Source: Verminephrobacter eiseniae EF01-2 (lineage in GTDB: Bacteria; Pseudomonadota; Gammaproteobacteria; Burkholderiales; Burkholderiaceae_C). From it: 64,000 nucleotides of DNA. Made by a program: the position numbers and the translations under genes. The stretch lies in assembly GCF_000015565.1 (NCBI RefSeq), contig NC_008786.1, forward strand, positions 1,674,001 to 1,738,000, written 5' to 3'. Positions 8,901 to 18,228 of this stretch are shown one piece after another. Each line of letters starts with the position of its first letter. The first letter of the stretch is position 1. Under the pieces are notes generated by a model that searched no databases, was not told the DNA's origin, and saw nothing but the letters and a program-made list of their open reading frames with translations.

Positions 8901-10697
8901 GCCGAGTTGGTTCAGATAATTGATCACCCCGCTGACTTCTCCGCTCCCGCCGATGCCGCGATGGACCGACACCGCATTCGCATCCGGGTTGGGATGGAGC
9001 ACACCGGTGCGGGGGTCCCATTCCGCCTTCGGGTTGCCGCCGGCAGCGGTGTCGTCGCGGCCGTGGATATCGTAGGTTTTGGCGCCCACATATTTCATCG
9101 GAACGCGCAATACGCCGCCATAGCGCTCATGGCCCCGGTTGACATATTGATCGAGCAAATAGCCAAAGACGGCCAGGCGCATTTGATTGCTGTATTTTTG
9201 AATCACCCCGACGGGTTTGTAGTTGCCGGCTGGATATGGCTGGCAAAAGTCGTAACTGCGCCGATCCTGCAAGCGCCCCGCGATGGCCGCGCACACCTGC
9301 ACCCGGGCGTAAAAGAAACCATCGGAATTGAGATATTTTGTCGAGGTCGCTGGCCCGGGCGGGGACCAGGCTCCCGTGTAATCACGCAGATGGCATTGCT
9401 GGCCGGGTCCCTGGGGCCGCAGCAGCGCCGAAGCGCCAAATACCGCGCCACTGCACAAAACGCCGTCCGAGGCTGCGGCCACCTTCCATTGGTTGCCTTT
9501 GCCATACCAGATCTCCTGGATGCCCGAAAAGCTGCACAGCTCATCTTCGCCGGCGCAATACCTGGTGCCTGGCGGAAGCAGGCGCTGCGTCGTGTCGCTG
9601 ATCGGGCCGATGGATGGCGCGGGCGGGGTCCAGGCGCCGGAGTAATCCGCCACCAGGCAGTTCCTGGGCTGTGCAACCCCCGGGTCGCCAAATGCCTTGG
9701 CACTGCAGGCAATGCCCACCGAGACTGCGGCCACCTTCCAGCGCTTTCCTGCGCCATACCAGACTTCCTTGATACCGGAAAAATCACAGGCTTCCTGGTC
9801 TTTCGCGCAATGCACCGCGCCTGCAGGTGGCAAACGCGCGTCGCGTATCGGGCCGATGGCGCGGGGCATGGCTCCCAGGGTGTGGGCAAAGGTATAGCCG
9901 CAGTTGCCGGTTCTGGAAGTTCCGAAATAGATGCGGGCCAATGTGTTGGCAACGAAGATATCGTTGCCATTGGCCGCAGTGATCATTGCGGCAGGGACTG
10001 CGCCCCAATAACTGCCCGTGCCGCCGCCATTCCTGGGCAGGCGTTTGGCCGGAAAATCACGGGTATTCCACTGGCAACGGTCTGCATAGACTTGACCCTT
10101 GACATCGGGCAACATGGCGCGCTGCAAAATGGTCAGTGCCGGGGTGTCGATGTATCGGTCGCCACCCGTCAACATCAATCGAAACATGTCGATGGCAGCG
10201 CCGGACGCCCAGTTCAGAAAATTGCCACTGAATGCATCGCTGCATTGGCGACCGCTGGCCGGGCCAATGCGGTCGAAGCGCTTGTAATCGGCCAGGGTCT
10301 GTGCTGCCACGGGGGTTTCCGTGGGCGCATCGTTATACCGGTAGCAACTGTTTTCATCGTAATAACCCAGATACTCTTTGGCCGTCGTATAGCTGGCATC
10401 GGTGCCGCTGGCGCCCTCCTGGAAGTTGTATTGGGCGCCCGTGACCGCATAATTTGTCGCCAGCGCCAGCGCCAAGGCGGGTTTTTCCACCGCCACCGCT
10501 GCATACAGCGGTGTGCTGGCCAGATCGATCGCCGGGATGGCGGGCGCTGTTTCACCGCCTACGTTCACCCAGGAAGCGGCGATGGCAAGGAGCAGCAACA
10601 GCCCGGCCGCAAGAAGTCGTCTGCGCCACCAGGGCATGCGGGGCCGAGAAACACCGGGGGTGTTCTTCCTGAAGGCGAATGCGGACATCGGGATCAT
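5964..10697 (-). CDS. pilY1: PilY1/PilC-like type IV pilus tip adhesin
   Basis: A 1577-residue secreted protein. Residues about 25-45 form a hydrophobic signal segment ([16 protein letters not shown]). The last 550 or so residues are the PilY1/PilC beta-propeller domain, shown by [50 protein letters not shown] and [15 protein letters not shown]. The N-terminal two thirds include a directly duplicated Cys-rich module of about 75 residues (roughly residues 285-360 and 361-440; see findings). PilY1 sits with the minor pilins at the pilus tip and mediates adhesion and retraction control. Here it stands alone, without fimU/pilV/pilW/pilX beside it. ATGs at 10697 and 10688 are both possible, neither with a strong ribosome site. 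Confidence 0.85.
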   Translation of the reverse strand: [1577 protein letters not shown]

Positions 10698-11121
10698 TCA
10701 ATGGCAGTCCATCGTGGTGGCTGGTGTTTCATCATCGAAAGCAAACGCTGCCGGCAGGGGGGGTGGCCTGCGGCGCGTCATGCGTTGCAGCTTGTCGCTT
10801 GGGCATTTTTCCGGGTGCGAATCTGATTCTTTAGTTACCAATTGTGCCTCCAATTTGGTCTTTCATCTGTCACATAAGTGCGCGACGTTCATCGCCCGGC
10901 AGGCGATTCCGATGCCTCGATCCCACCCTGCCCCGGGCCGCACAACGAGGTTCTGGTGCTGTGCTGATATATGTCAATGAGGTTCTGGCGCTGTGCTGAT
11001 ATATGTTTTACGCTATGGTTTGCGTAGCTGTCCGGGACGGCATTCCATGTGCGGCCCGCGCTCGCCGATAATTGCCGAACCATTGACCCGTGACCCGTCG
11101 CGCACGGAAACCGGACATTCC
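10698..11121. other. Intergenic region between divergent pilY1 and glmU
   Basis: This stretch of 424 bp holds no recognisable gene. The left part (about 10800-10880) is locally AT-richer than its surroundings (TTTAGTTACCAATTG) and is the likely promoter zone for pilY1. The middle holds two near-identical 28-bp direct repeats, listed separately. The last 100 bp before glmU contain a short tandem TGACCCG-TGACCCG at about 11086. Confidence 0.5.
10947..11006. repeat. Two 28-bp direct repeats, 32-bp period
   Basis: Two copies (10947-10974 and 10979-11006) of a 28-bp sequence starting GAGGTTCTGG and ending GCTGATATATGT differ at one base (T or C at position 11). The period is 32 bp, three helical turns. 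The ATATAT cores make this a candidate tandem operator or promoter element for glmU or pilY1. A leftover of a mobile element cannot be excluded. Confidence 0.6.
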
Positions 11122-12570
11122 ATGACCCCCATCGACATCCTCATCATGGCGGCCGGCCAAGGCACACGCATGAAGAGCCGCCGCCCCAAGGTGTTGCAGC
11201 GCTTGGCCGGGCGCCCGCTGTTGCTCCATGTGCTGGACCAGGCGCTGCATTTGCAAGCGCGCAGCGTGATCGTGATCACTGGCCATGGCGCTGCAGAAGT
11301 TCGAGCGGCCAGCGCACAGGCCATCCATGCCGGCAGCCATCTCGATCTGGGGTTTGTGCGCCAGGAGCAGCAACTGGGCACGGGCCACGCAGTGCAGCAG
11401 ACCCTGCCGCAGTTGCGCGATGACGGCACGGTGCTGGTGCTGTCGGGGGATGTGCCGCTGACCCGGGCCGACACGCTGCGCGCACTGGTCGCGTTAGTCG
11501 CGGCCGGCCACGGCGGCCAGGGCGGGCAACTGGCCCTGCTCACCGTGACGCTGCCCGACCCCGCAGGCTACGGCCGCATCGTGCGCAGCGTCTCTGGCGC
11601 CGTGCAGGGCATCGTCGAACACCAGGACGCCTCTGAGGCCCAGCGCGCCATCACCGAGGTGTACGGCGGCATCATGGCCGTGCCCGCGCCACTGCTGCGT
11701 GGCTGGCTGGCCCGCTTGGGGCCGCACGACGCCCAGGGCGAGATCTACCTGACCGACATCGTGGCCATGGCCGCGGCCGACGGCGTGCCGGTGGTGGCCC
11801 ACCACATCAGCGACACAGTGCAGGTGGCCGGCGTGAACACCCCGGTGCAACTGGCCGAGCTCGAGCGCGCGTACCAGTTGCGCCAGGCCCGGGCGCTGAT
11901 GGAGCAGGGCCTGCGGCTGGCCGACCCGGCCCGCTTCGACCTGCGTGACGATGCGCGCAGCGGTGTGCGCGGCGAGTTGCTCTGCGGGCAGGATGTGGAG
12001 ATCGACGTGAACTGCATCTTCACCGGCCGCGTCGAGCTGGGCGAAGGCGTGCAGATCGGCGCGCATTGCTGCATCGCCAATGCGCGCATTGCCGCCGGGG
12101 CGGTGATCCACCCCTACACCCATATCGACGGCGAACAGCCCGGTGCCACGGTGGGCGAGGGCGCGCTGGTAGGCCCGTTTGCGCGCCTGCGCCCCGGCGC
12201 GCAACTGGGCCGTCGGGTGCATGTCGGCAACTTCGTCGAAGTCAAGAACAGCCGCCTGGCCGATGGCGCCAAGGCCAACCACCTGGCCTACCTGGGCGAT
12301 GCCACCGTGGGCGAGCGCGTGAACTACGGCGCGGGCAGCATCACCGCCAACTACGACGGCGCCAACAAGCACCGCACCGTGATCGAGGCCGATGCGCACA
12401 TCGGCAGCAACTGCGTGCTGGTAGCGCCGGTCACCATTGGCGCTGGCGGCACGGTGGGCGCTGGCAGCACCATTACCAAAAGCACCGCCGCTGGCGCGCT
12501 GAGCGTGGTGCGCGGCAAGCAGATCAGCCTGGCCGATTGGGTGCGCCCGACCCGGCAGGCCAAGCCATGA
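11122..12570 (+). CDS. glmU: Bifunctional UDP-N-acetylglucosamine pyrophosphorylase / glucosamine-1-phosphate N-acetyltransferase
   Basis: A 482-residue GlmU that makes UDP-GlcNAc for peptidoglycan and lipopolysaccharide. The N-terminal uridyltransferase has the signature LIMAAGQGTRMKSRRPKVLQ, with QLGTGHAV and LSGDVPLT. The C-terminal half is a left-handed beta-helix of hexapeptide repeats containing NFVEVKNSRL, NHLAYLGD and NYGAGSITANYDG, the acetyl-CoA site block. Length is slightly above the E. coli enzyme. The ATG at 11122 gives the standard N-terminus (MTPIDILIMAAG). Its stop overlaps the start of the following kinase gene (ATGA), so the two are likely translationally coupled. Confidence 0.96.
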   Translation: MTPIDILIMAAGQGTRMKSRRPKVLQRLAGRPLLLHVLDQALHLQARSVIVITGHGAAEVRAASAQAIHAGSHLDLGFVRQEQQLGTGHAVQQTLPQLRDDGTVLVLSGDVPLTRADTLRALVALVAAGHGGQGGQLALLTVTLPDPAGYGRIVRSVSGAVQGIVEHQDASEAQRAITEVYGGIMAVPAPLLRGWLARLGPHDAQGEIYLTDIVAMAAADGVPVVAHHISDTVQVAGVNTPVQLAELERAYQLRQARALMEQGLRLADPARFDLRDDARSGVRGELLCGQDVEIDVNCIFTGRVELGEGVQIGAHCCIANARIAAGAVIHPYTHIDGEQPGATVGEGALVGPFARLRPGAQLGRRVHVGNFVEVKNSRLADGAKANHLAYLGDATVGERVNYGAGSITANYDGANKHRTVIEADAHIGSNCVLVAPVTIGAGGTVGAGSTITKSTAAGALSVVRGKQISLADWVRPTRQAKP

Positions 12571-13400
12571 CACCCGCCGAGGAGCCGCATCAGCAGTTGG
12601 ATGCGCTGCGCGCCGCGCTGGCCCGCAGCCAGCAGCAACTGGCCGAAATGGCCGCCGCGCAGGAGGAGTTGCTGCGCGCCGTCGCGCATGACCTGCGCGC
12701 ACCGCTGCGGCATGTCACCGCCTACGGCGCGCTGGTGCGCGAGCAGTTGGGCGATTTGCCGCCTGCGGTACTACAGTCCGCCACGGTGCAGGAGGCGCTG
12801 GGCTTCGTCGGCACGATGGACCAATCCGCCCGGCGCATGGGGCTGATGATCGACACTCTGCGGGCGCTGCTGCACGCCCGTTGCGCCCCGCTGTGCGTGC
12901 AGCCCGTCGCGCTGCCCCAGGCCGTGGCCCGGGCGTGCGCGGGACCGATGGCCGCCGAGACCGGCGGCCGCGCCATCGACTGGCAGGTGCACGCGGATCT
13001 GCCCACGCTGCATGCCGACCCGGCGCTGCTGCAAGAGTTGCTGGCGCAACTGCTGGGCAATGCCATCAAGTTCACACGCCAGAGCGCGCAGCCGCGCATC
13101 AGCGTGCAGGCCCTGCCCGCTGCGGTCGGCCATGTGGCATTTGCCGTGCAGGACAACGGGGTCGGCTTCGATCCCGCGCAGGCCGGCCTGCTGTTCGGCC
13201 TGTTCCAGCGCCTGCACGGCGAGAGCGAATTTGCCGGCCTGGGCGCCGGGCTGGCGCTGTGCCGTGCGATTGCGCAGCGGCATGGGGGCGCGATCACGGC
13301 CAGCGCCGTGCCCGGCGGCGGCTGCACGGTGCGGGTGCAATGGCCCGCTCCGGCCGTCAAGACCCAGCCGCCGCAGAGCCGGCGCGGCGCGCAAGAATGA
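12567..13400 (+). CDS. Sensor-less soluble histidine kinase
   Basis: A 277-residue kinase with no transmembrane or input domain. Residues about 5-35 are a glutamine-rich predicted coiled coil (RAALARSQQQLAEMAAAQEELL). The HisKA H-box AVAHDLRAPLRHV follows at about residue 36. The ATPase domain has an N-box (LLGNAIKFTR), G1 (VQDNGVGFDP), an F-box (LFGLFQRLH) and a G2 loop reading GLGAGLALC. This bacteriophytochrome-kinase-like type normally receives its signal from a partner or from an upstream sensory domain, here absent. It is coupled to glmU by a 4-bp overlap and no response regulator is adjacent, so its target is unknown. It overlaps the convergent terC gene by 44 bp. Confidence 0.8.
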   Translation: MTPAEEPHQQLDALRAALARSQQQLAEMAAAQEELLRAVAHDLRAPLRHVTAYGALVREQLGDLPPAVLQSATVQEALGFVGTMDQSARRMGLMIDTLRALLHARCAPLCVQPVALPQAVARACAGPMAAETGGRAIDWQVHADLPTLHADPALLQELLAQLLGNAIKFTRQSAQPRISVQALPAAVGHVAFAVQDNGVGFDPAQAGLLFGLFQRLHGESEFAGLGAGLALCRAIAQRHGGAITASAVPGGGCTVRVQWPAPAVKTQPPQSRRGAQE

Positions 13401-14106
13401 TCCGGCCGGCCAGCAACACCAGCAGCGCACCGGCCACGCTGGCGCCGTACCGGACCCATGCGCTCACTTCGCGGCTGCTGTCGTCGAGCGGCAGTTTGGG
13501 CATCCACTGCCATTGATCGGGATTGGCCAGCACGGGGTCGGTCACCAGCATGCCGCCGGCGATCCAGCCCAGCAGCATGCCGCCGAGCGTGATGATCATC
13601 GGGAAACGCTCCATCAGCTTGATCACCAACTGGCTGCCCCAGACGATGATCGGAATCGAGATCAACAGCCCCAGCACGACCAGCAGCAGCGAATGGTCGC
13701 CGGCATTCTGGGCCGCGCCGGCGATGGCGATCACGTTGTCCACGCTCATCACCAAATCGGCCACGATGATGGTCTTGATCGCCGCCAGCAGCTTGTCGCT
13801 GCCTTGGACATTGCCGTGGCCGTCCTCATCGGGGGCCAGCAGCTTGACGCCGATCCACAGCAGCAGCAGCGCGCCGACGAGCTTCAGGAAGGGCAGCGCC
13901 AGCAAGGTCATTGCGAAGGCGATCAGGATCACGCGCAGCACGATCGCCCCGGCCGTGCCCCAAATGATGCCCTTGGTTCTCTGTGCCGGCGGCAGCTTGC
14001 GGCAGGCCAGCGCGATGACCACCGCGTTGTCGCCACCGAGCAGGATGTCGATGATGATGATCTGGCCGAGTGCGAGCCAGAATTCAGGCGAAGCCAGGAA
14101 GTCCAT
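13357..14106 (-). CDS. TerC/YjbE-family integral membrane protein
   Basis: A 249-residue membrane protein with about seven hydrophobic segments. The two TerC-family acidic signatures are present: IIIIDILLGGDNAVVIALA near the N-terminus and VADLVMSVDNVIAIAGAA near the middle. Family members are linked to manganese export and to metal loading of secreted enzymes. The ATG at 14106 is chosen because a ribosome site (GAAGGA) lies 6 bases upstream. No riboswitch of the yybP-ykoY type, common before terC genes, could be recognised upstream. Confidence 0.88.
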   Translation of the reverse strand: MDFLASPEFWLALGQIIIIDILLGGDNAVVIALACRKLPPAQRTKGIIWGTAGAIVLRVILIAFAMTLLALPFLKLVGALLLLWIGVKLLAPDEDGHGNVQGSDKLLAAIKTIIVADLVMSVDNVIAIAGAAQNAGDHSLLLVVLGLLISIPIIVWGSQLVIKLMERFPMIITLGGMLLGWIAGGMLVTDPVLANPDQWQWMPKLPLDDSSREVSAWVRYGASVAGALLVLLAGRIILARRAGSAAAGS

Positions 14107-14505
14107 AAAGTCCTTCAAATGAAAAGTGCCAATGGCGTGAAAGAACGCATTCGTCGCCACCATGGCGCCAACTGCGTCCCAGGCAACGATTTCCTGCAGC
14201 GCAGGGCCACGGCTTGCACCGAGGCTGCGGCATGGCCCGCGAAGGCCGCCAGGACCAGCCCACAGCGGGCCGGACTTGCCCGATTGCAACACACCGGAAT
14301 ATGCCTTGGCCGGAGCGCCCGCCGCAAGCAATGCCGCATGGCGGTGCCACCTGCAACGCCTTGCGCCCCGCACGCCCCGCAATGCGCGTCTGGAGTTACC
14401 CCCTTCGGGGCCGGCGGGAGCAACCCCCTTGCCCCCGAAGGGGCCTGATTGGAACATCGCCAGCGCCGGCCCGCAAGTGCCCCGTCGCTGTCGTCGGCAG
14501 CAGGA
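14107..14505. other. Intergenic stretch between terC and the iron-type permease
   Basis: About 400 bp with no convincing gene. The right end holds a palindromic GC element at 14399-14444, listed separately. The remainder is GC-rich without obvious codon bias in any frame. Confidence 0.4.
14399..14444. repeat. REP-like paired palindrome
   Basis: CCCCTTCGGGG at 14400-14410 and its reverse complement CCCCGAAGGGG at 14433-14443 are separated by 22 bp. Each arm can also fold on itself. The shape is that of a REP-type palindromic unit or a bidirectional terminator. It lies 60 bp after the permease stop. Confidence 0.55.
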
Positions 14506-16200
14506 TCATTGCCTGCCACGCAGCGCGCGGCTGAGCAGGATGACCGGCACCAGGCCCACGGCCACCAGCGCCAGCGCTGGCAAGGCGGCCTCGCCCAGGC
14601 GCTCGTCGCGCGCCAGTTGGTAGGTCACCACGGCCAGGGTATCGCTGTTGAACGGACGCAGCACCATGGTGGCGGGCAACTCCTTCATCACATCGACGAA
14701 CACCAGCAAGGCCGCTGCGGCGCTGGAGCGTTTGAGCAGCGGCCAGTGCACGCGCGCCATCAACCCGGGGCTGCCACTGCCCAACATGCGGGCCGAATCG
14801 TCCAGACTGAGCGCAATGCGCGCGTAGCCGCTTTGCATGGTCTGCAACGCCACTGCGCAAAAGCGCACCAGATAGGCCCACACCAGCCCGAAAGCCGTGG
14901 CCGTCACCAGCGTGCCCAGGCCCCACTGGGGCGCCACGGCCTGCAACCAGCCCACAGGCAGCAGCAGCCCGACCACGATGACGGCACCCGGCACGGCATA
15001 GCCCACGCTGACCAGTTGCACCACGCCCCGCGTCACGGCGTCGGGCTGGCGGCGCACGGCAAAGGCCAGCACGAAGGCCATCGCGACCGCCAGCGCGGCG
15101 GTGATGCCACTCAAGCGCAGGCTGTGCCAGGCCCATGCGCCAAAGCGCTCCCAGGGCAGATCCGCCCCGCCAGCCAGCAAAGGCCGCAGCATGAAGGCCA
15201 CCGGCGCGACGAAGCCGAGCACGACCGGCAGCGTGCAAGCCCCCCATGCCGCCCAACGGCGCGCGCCGCGCAACGCCAGGGGCCGGGCCTGCAGCGAGCC
15301 GGCGGGCGCGTCACCGCAGGCAAAGCGCATCCGCTTTTGGGCGCGCTGCTCGATGTGCAGCAACGCCAGCACCAGCACCAGCAGCATGCTGGCCAGTTGC
15401 GCAGCCGCCAGGCGGTTGTCCATGGCCAGCCAGGCTTTATAGATTCCGGTGCTGAAGGTCTGAATGCCGAAGTAGCTGGCCACGCCAAAGTCGGCCAGGG
15501 TTTCCATCAGCACCAGGGCCACGCCAGCGGCCACCGCAGGGCGTGCCAACGGCAGCGCCACGGCGCAGATGCGGCGCGGCAGCGGCGCGCCCAGAAGACG
15601 CGCCGCCTCCATCAGGTGCGCGGTGCGCTCGCCCAGGGCGGTGCGTGCCAGCAGGTACACATAGGGGTAGAGCGAAAAAATGAACACCCACACCGCGCCG
15701 CCCAGGCTGCGCACCTCGGGCAGCAAGCGGCCTTGCAGACCCAGGCTGCTGCGCAGGCCCTGTTGCAGCGGGCCGCTGAATTGCAGGAAATCGGTGTACG
15801 CATAGGCGGTGACGTAGGCGGGCATGGCCAGCGGCAGCAGCAGCAGCCATTCCAGGCTGCGGCGGCCGGGAAAGTCGAACAAGCTCACGACCAGCGCCGT
15901 GCCGGCGCCCACGCAGGCCGCGCCCAGCGCCACCAGCAGGCTCAGCCACAGCGTGGTCCACAGGTAACCGGGCAGCACCGTGGCCGCCATCGCGCGCAAG
16001 ATCGCGCCCGCCTGCGCGCCGCCCTGATCTGCCGGCAGCCAAGGCAACCACGAGGCCAATAGCGCCAGCACCGGCAACGCCAGAAAGCCGGCGCACAGGA
16101 GCAGCGCCAGGGTGCGAAAGACGAAGGGCGTGCGGCGCAAGGCAGAAAGCGGTTCGGAAGGAACGAAGTGCATCCCTGCCCCGGACAGCCCCCGGGCCAT
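14506..16200 (-). CDS. fbpB: Fe3+-type ABC transporter permease (FbpB family)
   Basis: A 564-residue double-length permease with two homologous six-helix halves. Each half carries the binding-protein-dependent transport loop: MEAARLLGAPLPRRICAVALPLARPA in the first half and a matching block near residue 480 (DDSARMLGSGSPGLMARVHWPLL) in the second. This fused form is typical of ferric iron (FbpB/SfuB) importers. The ATPase gene fbpC starts divergently 103 bp away, with a Fur-like palindrome between them. No periplasmic FbpA gene is nearby. An ATG at 16173 is an alternative start. Iron as substrate is inferred from family and the putative Fur site; thiamine or putrescine transporters have similar architecture. 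Confidence 0.82.
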   Translation of the reverse strand: MARGLSGAGMHFVPSEPLSALRRTPFVFRTLALLLCAGFLALPVLALLASWLPWLPADQGGAQAGAILRAMAATVLPGYLWTTLWLSLLVALGAACVGAGTALVVSLFDFPGRRSLEWLLLLPLAMPAYVTAYAYTDFLQFSGPLQQGLRSSLGLQGRLLPEVRSLGGAVWVFIFSLYPYVYLLARTALGERTAHLMEAARLLGAPLPRRICAVALPLARPAVAAGVALVLMETLADFGVASYFGIQTFSTGIYKAWLAMDNRLAAAQLASMLLVLVLALLHIEQRAQKRMRFACGDAPAGSLQARPLALRGARRWAAWGACTLPVVLGFVAPVAFMLRPLLAGGADLPWERFGAWAWHSLRLSGITAALAVAMAFVLAFAVRRQPDAVTRGVVQLVSVGYAVPGAVIVVGLLLPVGWLQAVAPQWGLGTLVTATAFGLVWAYLVRFCAVALQTMQSGYARIALSLDDSARMLGSGSPGLMARVHWPLLKRSSAAAALLVFVDVMKELPATMVLRPFNSDTLAVVTYQLARDERLGEAALPALALVAVGLVPVILLSRALRGRQ

Positions 16201-16240
16201 GCTCGGGGATGCGGGTGGTGCGGGCGGGATCGTTTGCGGG

Positions 16241-16258
16241 TGAGAATGCGAATTCTAC
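16241..16258. promoter_or_regulatory. Candidate Fur box in the fbpB-fbpC divergent promoter
   Basis: The imperfect palindrome TGAGAATGCGAATTCTAC pairs AGAAT with ATTCT around a short spacer and resembles Fur boxes built from GAGAAT-type half sites. The leftward -10-like hexamer TAGAAT (16252-16257, reverse strand) overlaps it, so repression of fbpB by steric block is plausible. This is a motif match by eye only. Confidence 0.4.
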
Positions 16259-16303
16259 GCATCAGCCCATCCTGCGGCCGAACCGGGGCCATAAAATGCC
16301 GGC

Positions 16304-17434
<1,131 letters not shown>

Positions 17435-17527
17435 AACACACCCCGAGGCGCCTGTGGTCTGGCCTGGCCAGTGGCTCTTGCAGGCCGGCCTGGCCCCGAA
17501 TGCCGTCGGCAGCGCGGCGAGCGTGCT

Positions 17528-17971
17528 TCACGGCGCAGCCTCCTGCGTCCAATCGTCCAGCACCAGTCCACCGGGAACGCGCCAGAAGGCAAGATCCCTG
17601 GTGATGAGGATGGCCTTGTCTTGCACTCGCGCAGCCGCCATTTCAAGGGCCTTCGCATGTGCCGCGATCATCATGTCCATCGGGGCCAGCGGCACCCCGC
17701 CGGCTTCGCACCTGGCCCGCAGCGCGCCGTAGATCTGGCCGATCTCAGGCGTCCATGCAAGCACCGTCACACGGGCCAGGAACTCACGAACGCGAGTGGC
17801 CAGGCCCTGGGGCTGGCCACGCTTGGCCACGCCGTACAGCAGTTCGGCCTGCGTCACCACGGACACGGCAACGCAGTGCATGGGCACCGCGACGAGACGC
17901 TCGCGCACGCGCGGGATGTCGCCCTTGATGATGTGACTTGCGATGTTCGTGTCGAGCAAGTAGGTCGTCAC
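17528..17971 (-). CDS. vapC: VapC-type PIN-domain ribonuclease toxin
   Basis: A 147-residue PIN-domain protein. Acidic metal-site residues are visible in [10 protein letters not shown] (residues 4-13), in the AELLYGV segment and in [14 protein letters not shown]. The late [20 protein letters not shown] block is also typical. VapC toxins cleave tRNA or rRNA when their antitoxin is degraded. The start codon overlaps the stop of the upstream antitoxin gene by 4 bp (ATGA), the classic vapBC coupling. Confidence 0.9.
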   Translation of the reverse strand: MTTYLLDTNIASHIIKGDIPRVRERLVAVPMHCVAVSVVTQAELLYGVAKRGQPQGLATRVREFLARVTVLAWTPEIGQIYGALRARCEAGGVPLAPMDMMIAAHAKALEMAAARVQDKAILITRDLAFWRVPGGLVLDDWTQEAAP

Positions 17972-18228
17972 GCCGAAGCCTCAGCGAAGGGGTCGCGCAG
18001 GTTCTCGCCCTGGTTGCGATCGGCCTGGCCCATGAAGTCGGCCGGAACGTCCGTCGTCGCATCCAGCGCGAACAAGCCTGCCCAGGACGCAGGCCGCCGC
18101 GAGAGGGTCACGTCGCCCGTCGCCAGATCGCGCCGGATGTAGACCTCCTTCTCGTCGAAGCGGTATTCGAGGGGCAGGCGCACGGCCTGGCTGCGCCCTG
18201 TGGTGAAGATTTTGGCTGTCCGTGTCAT
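17968..18228 (-). CDS. vapB: VapB-type antitoxin (AbrB-like swapped-hairpin)
   Basis: An 86-residue protein whose first 45 residues ([19 protein letters not shown] then [13 protein letters not shown]) match the MazE/AbrB-type DNA-binding fold of VapB antitoxins. The C-terminus, ending [12 protein letters not shown], would contact the toxin. It overlaps vapC by 4 bp and should repress its own promoter in complex with VapC. Confidence 0.87.
   Translation of the reverse strand: MTRTAKIFTTGRSQAVRLPLEYRFDEKEVYIRRDLATGDVTLSRRPASWAGLFALDATTDVPADFMGQADRNQGENLRDPFAEASA

Noticed and set aside
6420..10826. A very long open frame on the + strand antisense to pilY1
   Set aside because: It has no domain or signal, and its residue mix is typical of the complement of a GC-rich coding strand. 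The pilY1 frame has clear family motifs.
14107..14400. A yybP-ykoY manganese riboswitch before terC
   Set aside because: The conserved core bases of that riboswitch could not be found on the terC strand. The call would rest only on the gene family.
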